Shown piece after piece: positions 33,419 through 41,685 of a stretch of DNA of 64,000 bases. This DNA comes from Flavobacterium sp. GTDB taxonomy: Bacteria > Bacteroidota > Bacteroidia > Flavobacteriales > Flavobacteriaceae. The notes under the pieces were generated by a model. The model worked only from the letters and a program-made list of their open reading frames with translations. It was not told where the DNA came from and ran no database searches. The DNA is taken from NCBI RefSeq assembly GCF_024305175.1, contig NZ_JAMWYY010000004.1, positions 1 through 64,000 of the forward strand, in the 5' to 3' direction. The position numbers and the translations under genes are program-made. Every line of letters begins with the position of its first letter. The stretch's first letter is position 1.

Positions 33419-34651
33419 ATGACCGCAGGTATTATACTGGTACTTTGTCTGCTTGTGCTTTTAGCATATATATTCGATTTAACTTCACCTAAAACCAAAA
33501 TACCTTCTGTATTGCTATTGCTGGTGCTTGGCTTTCTTGTAAGGCAGCTAAGCAATTTTTTTGGTGTAACGCTTATAGACTTACAGGAAGTACTGCCAAT
33601 ATTAGGAAGTATAGGTTTAATACTTATTGTACTTGAAGGCGCGCTGGAGCTGGAACTGAGCCGCGATAAATTGCCGGTTGTAAAAAAGGCGGTATTGATA
33701 GGGTGTATTCCGCTTATAATATTTGCACTGTTGTTAGCATATGTTTTTCAGTATATTACAGACTGGGATTATAAAACCTGCCTTACTAATGCTATACCAC
33801 TTGCCATAATAAGCAGCTCTGTTGCTATTCCCAGTGTACGCAGTTTCAGGAAAGCCGACCGCGAGTTCGTGATTTATGAAAGCAGTATATCTGATATTAT
33901 CGGGGTAATTTTCTTCAACTTTATAGTAATGCACGATACCATTGGCTTTATGGCATTCGGTTCTTTCTTCGTGCAGCTTATCATTATCATTATAATTTCA
34001 TTTATTGCAACAGGCAGCCTTTCTTTTTTACTTAGCCGCCTGGATCATCACATAAAGTTTGTACCCATTATTTTCCTTGTAATACTCATTTATGAGATAA
34101 GTAAGGAGTTTCACCTGCCGTCGCTTGTGTTTATACTGGTATTCGGTCTGTTTTTAAATAACCTTAATCTTATAGGCGAAGTAAAACTGATACAGCAGCT
34201 TAAGCCTAAAGTTTTGAGACGGGAAGTAAACAAATTCAGGGAAATTACTATAGAGGCAACTTTTTTGGTAAGGGCTTTATTTTTCCTTTTATTTGGTTAC
34301 CTTATACATACCAGCGAACTTTTAAACACAGATGTTTTGCTGTTCTCGGCGGCAATAACCCTTAGTATTTACATTTTGAGGGCTATTGCGCTTAAGCTTT
34401 CAGGCATAAAGCTTATACCGCTTTTATTTATAGCGCCAAGGGGGCTTATTACCATATTGCTGTTCCTTTCTATAATACCCGAACTAAGGCTTCCCTTCAT
34501 TAACCGTAGTATGATTATACAAATAGTTATACTTACTTCTTTAGTTATGATGATGGGCACTATCCTCAGCAAAAAAGAACCTAAGGTAGAAACTACTTCG
34601 GAAGACGGGCCAGATAAAGAAAGTGAAGAAGAGCAGATAGATACTTTATAG
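33419..34651 (+). CDS. Cation:proton antiporter (CPA family)
   Basis: A 410-residue inner-membrane exchanger with about 11-12 hydrophobic helices (IILVLCLLVLLAYIF, LLLLVLGFLVRQL, IGLILIVLEGALEL and others). SSSVAIPSVRS and SSISDIIGVIFFNFIV sit where CPA antiporters carry their ion-binding segment, with Asp in SDIIG. APRGLITILLF near the C-terminus is typical of the family. The acidic tail (SEDGPDKESEEEQ) is cytoplasmic. It differs clearly from the antiporter at 7993-9231, so the two are different subfamilies. It converges with the TauE/SafE gene. Confidence 0.85.
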   Translation: MTAGIILVLCLLVLLAYIFDLTSPKTKIPSVLLLLVLGFLVRQLSNFFGVTLIDLQEVLPILGSIGLILIVLEGALELELSRDKLPVVKKAVLIGCIPLIIFALLLAYVFQYITDWDYKTCLTNAIPLAIISSSVAIPSVRSFRKADREFVIYESSISDIIGVIFFNFIVMHDTIGFMAFGSFFVQLIIIIIISFIATGSLSFLLSRLDHHIKFVPIIFLVILIYEISKEFHLPSLVFILVFGLFLNNLNLIGEVKLIQQLKPKVLRREVNKFREITIEATFLVRALFFLLFGYLIHTSELLNTDVLLFSAAITLSIYILRAIALKLSGIKLIPLLFIAPRGLITILLFLSIIPELRLPFINRSMIIQIVILTSLVMMMGTILSKKEPKVETTSEDGPDKESEEEQIDTL

Positions 34652-34679
34652 TACAGTAATACCTTTTTATTGTTATCGG

Positions 34680-35504
34680 CTAAAAAGCCTTTACCAGTAT
34701 GCGAATGCCAACAAGTATCATACAAACGGCAAGCGACTGAATAATAACATTGCTTTTTATTTTATGCGAAAGCAGTGCCCCAAGCTGTGCGCCGGGTACA
34801 ACACCAAGAGCAAGAAGCAAGATCATTTGCACCGTACCTTCGTTATCATAAGTTCCGCTTATTGCGTGTACAATTACGCTGACTGTAGCCATTACCGCAA
34901 GTATAAAATGTGATGTAGCTGTTGCAACATGAACAGGAAACTTTAGCCAGTTTACCATGGCCGGCACGTGTATAATACCGCCGCCTATGCCCAGCAACGG
35001 AGAAATATATCCTACCACAATACTTACCAGATTGCCGTAAAGCGGATTGTAGCTGTAAGTATAAGTCATGCCTTTATTGTCTGTAAGAGTATGTTGCCTG
35101 TAGCCCTGCTTATGCTCAGGCTTTGTGGTAAGTATGGCATTCCTGTTTTTATAGAACAGATATGCTGCCAATACAAGCAGTAATACACCGAAAATAGTAT
35201 TAAAAAGTTGTTGTGGTATATACTTAACTGTTAATACCCCAAGTATAGAGCCGGGTATGGTATAAAGCGCGAAGGTAATGCCCGCACGATAGTCAATCCT
35301 CCCCGAGCGTGCATAGGCAAAAGTGCCAGATATGGCATTTACAGATACCACCGCAATAGATATTGCCGTAACAAGTTCAGGGCTTAATTCAGGATAAAAA
35401 ATAAGTAAGAGGGGAACAAGAATAAAACCGCCGCCTGCCCCTATAAGTGTACCTACGGTACCTATAAAAAGGCCTGCTGCCACTATCAGTATATTGCTTT
35501 CCAA
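34680..35504 (-). CDS. Sulfite exporter TauE/SafE family protein
   Basis: A 274-residue membrane protein with two homologous halves, each beginning with the family glycine motif: GTLIGAGGGFILVPLLL and LLGIGGGIIHVPAMVNW. Eight or so hydrophobic helices are visible. Members export sulfite, sulfonates or other organic anions. A sulfite export role would suit an organism with the sulfite-producing persulfide dioxygenase encoded at 15269-16681, but the two are 18 kb apart. It lies just downstream of the alanine dehydrogenase gene (22 bases) and may be co-transcribed with it. Confidence 0.9.
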   Translation of the reverse strand: MESNILIVAAGLFIGTVGTLIGAGGGFILVPLLLIFYPELSPELVTAISIAVVSVNAISGTFAYARSGRIDYRAGITFALYTIPGSILGVLTVKYIPQQLFNTIFGVLLLVLAAYLFYKNRNAILTTKPEHKQGYRQHTLTDNKGMTYTYSYNPLYGNLVSIVVGYISPLLGIGGGIIHVPAMVNWLKFPVHVATATSHFILAVMATVSVIVHAISGTYDNEGTVQMILLLALGVVPGAQLGALLSHKIKSNVIIQSLAVCMILVGIRILVKAF

Positions 35505-35526
35505 AAGAGTTTGTTTTGCGGCAAAT

Positions 35527-36720
35527 TTAAAAAATTAAAAGGTTAATATCGCGGTAAGAAAGCGAAAACCATTCAGCAATAGACCTGTTTGTTAATAAGC
35601 CGTGGTAAAAATATACTCCGTTTTTTAGTCCTCGGTTACACCGCACCGCACTTTCAAGCCCCCCGTCTTCCGCCATTTGCAGTAAAAAAGGGCTTATAAT
35701 ATTACTGATGGAAATAGAGGCTGTTTTGGAGTAGCGGGAAGGGATGTTAGGGACGCAGTAATGCACTACGTTGTTTTTCACAAACGTTGGTTTTTCGTGT
35801 GTAGTAATCTCAGATGTTTCAAAGCAACCGCCGGTATCAATACAAACATCTACTATTACAGCACCGCGTTTCATGTGCTCTACCATTGTTTCTGTTACGA
35901 TAATAGGAGTACGGTTTTTACCGCGCATGGCGCCAATGGCTACATCACAACGCATTAAAGATTTAAGCAGTGTTTTTTCCTGTAAGGTAGATGTAAATAT
36001 ACGCTGGTTTAACGCCGACTGCAGCCTGCGCAGTTTGGTTATCGAGTTATCAAATACCTTTACATTTGCGCCGAGTCCTAATGCCGTTTTGGCGGCAAAC
36101 TCGGCAACGGTGCCTGCGCCTATTATTACAACCTCTGTTGGCGGAACGCCTGTAATATTGCCAAGCAGTAACCCTTTGCCAATTTTTTGGTTAATCATTA
36201 ATTCTGATGCAATTAATACAGATGCCGTACCTGCAATTTCGCTTAACGATTTTACAGCAGGGTAGGAGCCGTCTTCATCTTTTATAAACTCAAAGGCAAG
36301 CGCTGTAATTTTTTTAGCGGCAAGCGATTCAAAGTATTCTTTTTTTTGTGTTTTAAGCTGTATGGCTGAGATGAGTAGCGACTGGTGATTCATCATCTCA
36401 ATTTCTTTAATAGTGGGCGGCTCTACTTTAAGGATAATAGGGCAGCCAAAAACTTTTTTTGTATCCTGAACCACTTCCGCACCTGCATCACTATACTCTT
36501 TATCGCTGTAGCTTGAGCTTTCGCCTGCACCTGCCTCAATCATTACACGGTGCCCATGTGCCGTAAGTGCACTTACAGCATCGGGCGTAAGGCATATCCT
36601 TCGTTCCTGGAAAGAAGTTTCTTTAGGCAGGCCAATAAAAAGATCGCCCCGCTGCCTTTCCACTTCAAGTTTTTCTTCCTGCGGTAGCAGTTGCTGTTTT
36701 GTAAATGGTGTTAATGACAT
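35527..36720 (-). CDS. ald: Alanine dehydrogenase
   Basis: An NAD-dependent oxidoreductase interconverting alanine and pyruvate plus ammonia. 397 residues show the AlaDH/PNT architecture: an N-terminal substrate domain (GLPKETSFQERRICLTPDAV, with the early Lys and Arg used in catalysis), and a Rossmann domain with the NAD motif VVIIGAGTVAEFAAKTA. RGAVIVDVCIDTGGCFETS closes the active site. It is somewhat divergent from the Bacillus Ald type, as is normal in Bacteroidota. A transhydrogenase alpha subunit is unlikely because no PntB gene follows. It is downstream of tsaE and porX and upstream of the TauE/SafE gene on the same strand. Confidence 0.88.
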   Translation of the reverse strand: MSLTPFTKQQLLPQEEKLEVERQRGDLFIGLPKETSFQERRICLTPDAVSALTAHGHRVMIEAGAGESSSYSDKEYSDAGAEVVQDTKKVFGCPIILKVEPPTIKEIEMMNHQSLLISAIQLKTQKKEYFESLAAKKITALAFEFIKDEDGSYPAVKSLSEIAGTASVLIASELMINQKIGKGLLLGNITGVPPTEVVIIGAGTVAEFAAKTALGLGANVKVFDNSITKLRRLQSALNQRIFTSTLQEKTLLKSLMRCDVAIGAMRGKNRTPIIVTETMVEHMKRGAVIVDVCIDTGGCFETSEITTHEKPTFVKNNVVHYCVPNIPSRYSKTASISISNIISPFLLQMAEDGGLESAVRCNRGLKNGVYFYHGLLTNRSIAEWFSLSYRDINLLIF

Positions 36721-36776
36721 TGTAATGATGTGAGATAATTGGTTCTAAATTACAAAAATATCAACGCATGTTAAAA

Positions 36777-37184
36777 TTATTTCAGTATTAGGTGCCTTCT
36801 TCCGTCAGGCAAAATTTTTATGGTTACAGAAGAATGATCTAAGGGTATAAGGTTAGGCGTTTTTTCAGGCCATTCAATAAAACACATATTACCGGAATAG
36901 AAATATTCATCCATACCCATATCATAGGCTTCTTCCTCAGTATTCAGCCTGTAAAGGTCAAAATGATATAAGGTTCTGCCGTCTTCGGTTTCATACTCAT
37001 TTACAAGCGAAAATGTAGGGCTCGATGTTATATCTTTAACCCCTAACTGCCTGGCAATGGCTTTTATCAGGGTTGTTTTACCTGCACCCATACCTGCATG
37101 AAATAAAACCGTTTGCTTTAGCCCGGCCTCTAAAATTTTTTTAGCAGCCAGGTCTATCTCGGCGAGCGAAAACGTAAATTCCAT
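36777..37184 (-). CDS. tsaE: tRNA threonylcarbamoyladenosine biosynthesis ATPase TsaE
   Basis: TsaE is the small ATPase that drives the TsaD-TsaB complex making t6A37 on ANN-decoding tRNAs. A P-loop HAGMGAGKTTLIK is near residue 30. SSPTFSLVNEYE and LYHFDLYRLNTEEEAYDMG are family-specific, and FIEWPEK follows. ATG at 37184 (MEFTFSL) gives the standard 135-residue length. The longer frame to 37217 would overlap the porX stop. It starts 13 bases after porX, a gene order commonly seen in Bacteroidota. Confidence 0.94.
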   Translation of the reverse strand: MEFTFSLAEIDLAAKKILEAGLKQTVLFHAGMGAGKTTLIKAIARQLGVKDITSSPTFSLVNEYETEDGRTLYHFDLYRLNTEEEAYDMGMDEYFYSGNMCFIEWPEKTPNLIPLDHSSVTIKILPDGRRHLILK

Positions 37185-37197
37185 ATCTCTGAACCGC

Positions 37198-38748
37198 TTA
37201 TTTTGGGTTAAACACAAGAAATGGTATTATCATCTCTTCCAGAGAAATACCGCCATGCTGATAAGTATTCCTGTAATAACTCACGTAGTGGTTAAAGTTA
37301 TTTACATAAGCAAGGAAAAGGTCGTTCTTGGCAAAAATGAAAGAGCTGCTCATGTTTATAGCTGGCAGTTGTATACTTTTAGGATCTTTAACATGATAAA
37401 CATCCTTCTCTTCATAGGTAAGGCTGCGCCCTGTTTTATAGCGCAGGTTAAGGCTGGTATTCCTGTCGCCAATAACCTTGCTTGGGTTTTTCACATTAAT
37501 AGTACCGTGGTCTGTAGTAATGATAAGCTTAAATCCTGCCAGTTGTGCCTGCTGTATAATTTCGAGCAGCGGCGAGTTGCGGAACCAGCTTAATGTAAGT
37601 GAACGATAAGCCTTGTCATTACTTGCAAGCTCTTTTACAACATCCATTTCGGTTTTGGCATGCGAAAGCATATCCACAAAATTGTAAACAACAGTTGTAA
37701 GGTCGTTACTTTTTAGGCCTTTAAAGTTTTCTACCAGTTTCTTCCCGTCTTTAAAATTGGTAATCTTGTAGTATTCCTGCTTTATTTTAAGGCCCAGCCT
37801 TTTAAGCTGCTCAGTTAAAAATTCAGCTTCATACATGTTCTTACCGCCATCATCAATATCATTTTTCCAGTATTGTGGCAGTTTTTTCTCCATTTCTAAA
37901 GGTGTAAGCCCCGAAAAAATAGCATTACGTGCATATTGTGTGGCAGTGGGCAGTATGGAGTAGTATGCCGATTCTTTTTCAAGTTTGTAGTAGTTATTTA
38001 CAACTCCTTCAAAAGCTTTCCACTGGTCGTAGCGCAGGTTATCTATAACAACAAACAATATCGGCTGTTTCTTCTGTATTTCGGGCACTACCAGTTCCCG
38101 GAACAGGTTGTGTGAGAGTACGGGCTTATCTGCTTTAGGCTCAAACCAGTCTTCATAATTTTTCTCTATAAACTTCCCAAATTGCGAATTAGCTTCCTGT
38201 TTTTGCGATTCCAGTATTTCAACCATACTGTGGTCTTCAATATTTTCGAGTTCCATTTCCCAGAAAACAAGGCGCTTGTACATATCTACCCAGTCTTCCC
38301 AACTGTTTACCATAGCAAGGTCCATAGCAATTTTGCGGAACTCTTTCTGGTAGTCAAGGGTTGTTTTTTCAGAAACAAGGCGCGAGTTATCAAGATTCTT
38401 TTTGAGGCTAAGCAGTATCTGGTTAGGGTTTACCGGCTTTATGAGGTAATCGGCAATTTTAGAGCCTATGGCTTCTTCCATTATATATTCTTCCTCGCTT
38501 TTGGTAATCATAATTACCGGCACAGATGACTTTATCTCCTTAATTTCCGAAAGTGTTTCAAGGCCGCTAAGCCCCGGCATATTTTCATCAAGAAAGACAA
38601 TGTCGAAATTTTCATCCCTGAAAAGCTCTATGGCATCCTGCCCGTTATTTGCGGTAGTAACCTTGTAGTTTTTCTTTTCAAGGAAAAGTATATGGGGTTT
38701 CAGCATATCTATCTCATCATCAACCCAGAGTATTTTTATCTCATTCAT
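37198..38748 (-). CDS. porX: PorX-type response regulator with PglZ domain
   Basis: PorX is the regulator, paired with histidine kinase PorY, that controls type IX secretion genes in Bacteroidota. The receiver (1-120) has the pocket WVDDEIDML, phospho-Asp in IVFLDENMPGLSG, and the Lys in YLIKPVNP. A helical linker follows. The PglZ/alkaline-phosphatase-like domain (about 210-516) shows VVIDNLRYDQW, YNFVDMLSHAKT and ITTDHGTI, the Asp/His metal-binding sites. The 516 residues match known PorX length. It has no DNA-binding domain. Upstream is a short AT-rich gap, and tsaE follows. Confidence 0.93.
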   Translation of the reverse strand: MNEIKILWVDDEIDMLKPHILFLEKKNYKVTTANNGQDAIELFRDENFDIVFLDENMPGLSGLETLSEIKEIKSSVPVIMITKSEEEYIMEEAIGSKIADYLIKPVNPNQILLSLKKNLDNSRLVSEKTTLDYQKEFRKIAMDLAMVNSWEDWVDMYKRLVFWEMELENIEDHSMVEILESQKQEANSQFGKFIEKNYEDWFEPKADKPVLSHNLFRELVVPEIQKKQPILFVVIDNLRYDQWKAFEGVVNNYYKLEKESAYYSILPTATQYARNAIFSGLTPLEMEKKLPQYWKNDIDDGGKNMYEAEFLTEQLKRLGLKIKQEYYKITNFKDGKKLVENFKGLKSNDLTTVVYNFVDMLSHAKTEMDVVKELASNDKAYRSLTLSWFRNSPLLEIIQQAQLAGFKLIITTDHGTINVKNPSKVIGDRNTSLNLRYKTGRSLTYEEKDVYHVKDPKSIQLPAINMSSSFIFAKNDLFLAYVNNFNHYVSYYRNTYQHGGISLEEMIIPFLVFNPK

Positions 38749-38851
38749 ATTTTATGAGTGAATTTTCGTTCAATAAATTAGCATGCAAGTTAAATGTATT
38801 TAACGATTTTTGTGCTAATTATTTTATAAAAAAAGAGGTGCTTTTAAATAA

Positions 38852-38883
38852 AAAGGCCTGCAAAAATTACTTTGCAGACCTTT
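38852..38883 (-). terminator. Terminator after small secreted protein gene
   Basis: On the minus strand AAAGGTCTGCAAA pairs with TTTGCAGGCCTTT, including a G-U pair, followed by TTTATT. On the plus strand the same position is a C-A mismatch, so it works best for the minus-strand gene. Confidence 0.8.
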
Positions 38884-38917
38884 CCTCCAATAACCTAAGT
38901 AACAAAAAATAACGTTA

Positions 38918-39190
38918 TTATTGTTTTTCAGGCTTGCTTGAAGTTTTTCCTGTTGATGTAGTATTATCCGAAGATGATTTTTCTTTATCTTTTCTTCGGG
39001 TTGCTTCTGATTTAGAAGACTGATTTTCATTATGCTTTTTACGCTCATTCTGTGCCATTCGCTCATCCATGACAACCTGTCTGTGTGTTATAGCAGGAGG
39101 CTGCTTTTGGATGTTATCCTGCTCTTCCTGCGCAAGTGCCGGTAATGTAAATGCTAAGAATGCACACGCTATGTAAAAAAGCAGCTTCAT
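38918..39190 (-). CDS. Small secreted, highly charged protein
   Basis: 90 residues with a signal peptide (MKLLFYIACAFLAFTLPALA, cleaved before QEEQD). The mature peptide of about 70 residues is rich in Lys, Glu, Ser, Asn and Gln and looks disordered. There is no Cys in the mature part, no repeat and no known domain. A hairpin terminator follows immediately, and the gene stands alone between porX and the HD-domain gene. Coding is supported by the clear signal peptide. Function is unknown. Confidence 0.7.
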   Translation of the reverse strand: MKLLFYIACAFLAFTLPALAQEEQDNIQKQPPAITHRQVVMDERMAQNERKKHNENQSSKSEATRRKDKEKSSSDNTTSTGKTSSKPEKQ

Positions 39191-39330
39191 TTCTAATGGT
39201 TTTATACTATAAAATTAATTAATAGAGTACTAATACTAAAATATTTTATTGACATTAACCCCGGTTTAACGCTACTTAATAAATGGCGTTAATAACCTTA
39301 CATACTGAGTTAAAATTATTGTTGTGCCGC

Positions 39331-39357
39331 TTGCAAAGGCTATGTTTACTATATTTG
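39331..39357 (+). promoter_or_regulatory. Candidate Bacteroidota promoter for HD gene
   Basis: TATATTTG at 39350-39357 matches the -7 consensus TAnnTTTG. TTG at 39331-39333 lies 16 bases upstream, near the expected -33 spacing. Transcription would start around 39363, just before the GTG at 39376, supporting that start. Confidence 0.45.
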
Positions 39358-39375
39358 TTAAAAATTTGCCTTATA

Positions 39376-40620
39376 GTGAGCAATATCAACAAGCTAAAAA
39401 TACTTAACGACCCTATTTACGGGTTTATCTCTATAACCAATCCGCTGATTTATGACCTTATACAGCACCCTTATTTTCAGCGTTTAAGGCGCATATCGCA
39501 AATGGGTATGTCTTACCTTGTTTACCCGGGTGCGCATCACACCCGCTTTCATCATGCGCTGGGCTGTATGCACATAATGCAAAAGGCAGTTCAGGTACTT
39601 AAATTTAAAGGTGTAGAAATTTCTGAAGAAGAAGAAAGGGCACTTTGCATTGCTATACTGCTGCACGATATAGGCCACGGGCCTTTTTCGCATGCCATGG
39701 AACACAGTATTGTAGAGGATGTAAGCCACGAAAAAATTTCTCTGCTTTTTATGGACAGGCTGAATGAAGAATTTGGCGGGCAATTATCTCTGGCAATAAA
39801 AATTTTTAAGGGGGAATACCACAGGAAGTTCATGCTCCAGTTAATATCAAGCCAGTTGGATATGGACAGGATGGATTACCTGAAACGTGACAGCTTTTAC
39901 AGTGGTGTTGCCGAAGGTAATATAAACTCCGAAAGACTGATACAAATGATGAATGTTGATAATGATGTATTGGTAATAGAGGAAAAGGGTATATATTCGG
40001 TAGAAAAGTTTTTAGTGGCAAGAAGGCTTATGTACTGGCAGGCCTACCTGCACAAAACAAGCGTTGCTGCCGAGCTTATACTCACAAAAATCTTAAAACG
40101 TGCAAAAGAGCTTACTCAAAATGGCATTACACTGCCCTGCAGCAACCCATTACAGTATTTCTTGAGAAACCGCATAAGCCTTGAAGATTTTAATAATAAT
40201 GTATTAGGCACTTTTGCAAGGCTTGATGATTTTGATATAATAAGCGCTATTAAAGAGTGGCAGTTTAATGATGATTTTGTACTTGCCGAACTGAGCAGGA
40301 TGATTATTAACCGCGACCTTTTAAAAATAAGGCTGCAGGCAGAAAAACCTGATAAGGTAAAGCTTGCGGAAACAAAAGCGGCAGTATGTGAGTTGTTCGG
40401 GATAACAGAAATAGAAGCCGATTATTTTGTTTTTAAAGGAAAAATAAAAAACCAGGCCTATAACAAAACAGGAGAGCCTATACATATATTGCGGAAAGAC
40501 GGCGTGGTGGAAGATGTAGCAGATGCATCTGACCAATTGAACTTAAAGGCATTAAGTAAGCCTGTAACCAAATATTATATGTGTTTTCCAAAACAGCTTT
40601 TGGAAAAAGCACTGATTTAA
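39376..40620 (+). CDS. HD-domain phosphohydrolase
   Basis: A metal-dependent HD-superfamily phosphohydrolase of about 414 residues, related to dNTP triphosphohydrolase-like proteins (YdhJ/SAMHD1-like group). The metal site is seen in HHTRFHHALGCMHIM (early His), CIAILLHDIGHGPFSHAMEH (the HD pair) and SSQLDMDRMDYLKRDS (the later Asp). GTG at 39376 (VSNINKLKILNDPIYGF) is chosen because family members start just before KILNDPIYGFI and a promoter-like box lies 19 bases upstream. The longer frame from 39283 is leucine-rich and unlikely. It is followed after 23 bases by lpxD and may lead that operon. The nucleotide substrate is unknown. Confidence 0.85.
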   Translation: MSNINKLKILNDPIYGFISITNPLIYDLIQHPYFQRLRRISQMGMSYLVYPGAHHTRFHHALGCMHIMQKAVQVLKFKGVEISEEEERALCIAILLHDIGHGPFSHAMEHSIVEDVSHEKISLLFMDRLNEEFGGQLSLAIKIFKGEYHRKFMLQLISSQLDMDRMDYLKRDSFYSGVAEGNINSERLIQMMNVDNDVLVIEEKGIYSVEKFLVARRLMYWQAYLHKTSVAAELILTKILKRAKELTQNGITLPCSNPLQYFLRNRISLEDFNNNVLGTFARLDDFDIISAIKEWQFNDDFVLAELSRMIINRDLLKIRLQAEKPDKVKLAETKAAVCELFGITEIEADYFVFKGKIKNQAYNKTGEPIHILRKDGVVEDVADASDQLNLKALSKPVTKYYMCFPKQLLEKALI

Positions 40621-40643
40621 TATAATTTTATATTTTTGTCGGG

Positions 40644-41672
40644 ATGAAATTTACAGCAGAACAAATAGCAGGCATTCTGGAAGGCGAAGTTGTGGGCAAT
40701 CCGCATGCCGAAGTATATAAGCTTGCAAAAATAGAGGAGGGCAGCGAGGGTTCGCTTACCTTTCTTTCCAATCCTAAATACCAGCAGTACATATATTCTA
40801 CACAGGCATCCATAGCCATTGTTAACCGTTCTTTTGAACCGGAAACAGAAATAAGCACCACACTTATAAAGGTTGATGACGCTTATAAATCATTCACTAA
40901 GCTGCTGGAGTACTACAACCAGGTAAAACTAATGAAAAGCGGTATAGAGCAGCCTTCGTTTATATCTGATAACGTAACATATGGCGAAAACTTATACCTG
41001 GGTGCATTTTGTTATATAGGCAAAAATGTAAAAATCGGTAACAATGTAAAGATTTACCCTAACAGTTTTGTAGGTGATAATGTTACTATTGGAGACGGCT
41101 CTATACTTTTTGCAGGTGTAAGGATTTATTCTGAAACTGAAATAGGCAAAAACTGTACGATACATTCAGGCTCTATTGTAGGGTCTGACGGATTTGGCTT
41201 TACGCCAAATGAAGAAGGTGTTTATAGTAAAGTACCCCAGATAGGCAATGTAATTTTAGAGGATAACGTAGATGTTGGCGCCTGCACCACTATAGACAGG
41301 GCAACACTTGGCTCTACAATTATAAAAAAAGGTGTAAAGCTTGATAACCAAATACAGATTGCCCATAATGTTTATATTGGTGAAAATACAGTAATAGCAT
41401 CGCAAACCGGTATTGCGGGTTCAACCAAAATTGGGAAGAACTGTATTATTGGCGGACAGGTTGGTATTGTAGGCCATATTACCATAGGCAATAACGTACG
41501 CATACAGGCACAATCAGGCGTTGGCAGGAGCATACCTGACGGAGAAGCCATACAGGGAAGCCCTGCACTGGGCTATTCCGATTTTAATAAATCATACGTA
41601 CACTTTAAAAATCTTCCTAAAATAGTAGCTGATATAGAAGATATTAAGCAACGAAACAAACAACAAAACTAA
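40644..41672 (+). CDS. lpxD: UDP-3-O-acylglucosamine N-acyltransferase
   Basis: LpxD adds a second 3-hydroxyacyl chain in lipid A synthesis. The N-terminal uridine-binding domain (1-100, ending SFTKLLEYYNQ) precedes a left-handed beta-helix of hexapeptide repeats (about 105-310). The catalytic His is in IQIAHNVYIGENTVIASQTGIAG. A C-terminal helix (KNLPKIVADIEDIKQR) closes the trimer. The length of 342 matches E. coli LpxD. It is the first lipid A gene of the operon with the lpxC/fabZ fusion 13 bases downstream, and it has an LpxD-like paralogue at 44535. Confidence 0.95.
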   Translation: MKFTAEQIAGILEGEVVGNPHAEVYKLAKIEEGSEGSLTFLSNPKYQQYIYSTQASIAIVNRSFEPETEISTTLIKVDDAYKSFTKLLEYYNQVKLMKSGIEQPSFISDNVTYGENLYLGAFCYIGKNVKIGNNVKIYPNSFVGDNVTIGDGSILFAGVRIYSETEIGKNCTIHSGSIVGSDGFGFTPNEEGVYSKVPQIGNVILEDNVDVGACTTIDRATLGSTIIKKGVKLDNQIQIAHNVYIGENTVIASQTGIAGSTKIGKNCIIGGQVGIVGHITIGNNVRIQAQSGVGRSIPDGEAIQGSPALGYSDFNKSYVHFKNLPKIVADIEDIKQRNKQQN

Positions 41673-41685
41673 ACTGAGAACTATA

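Noticed and set aside
40631..40638. TATTTTTG box before lpxD as a promoter
   Set aside because: It is 6 bases from the lpxD ATG, so transcription would start inside the gene, and no -33 element is present; lpxD probably shares the HD-gene transcript.
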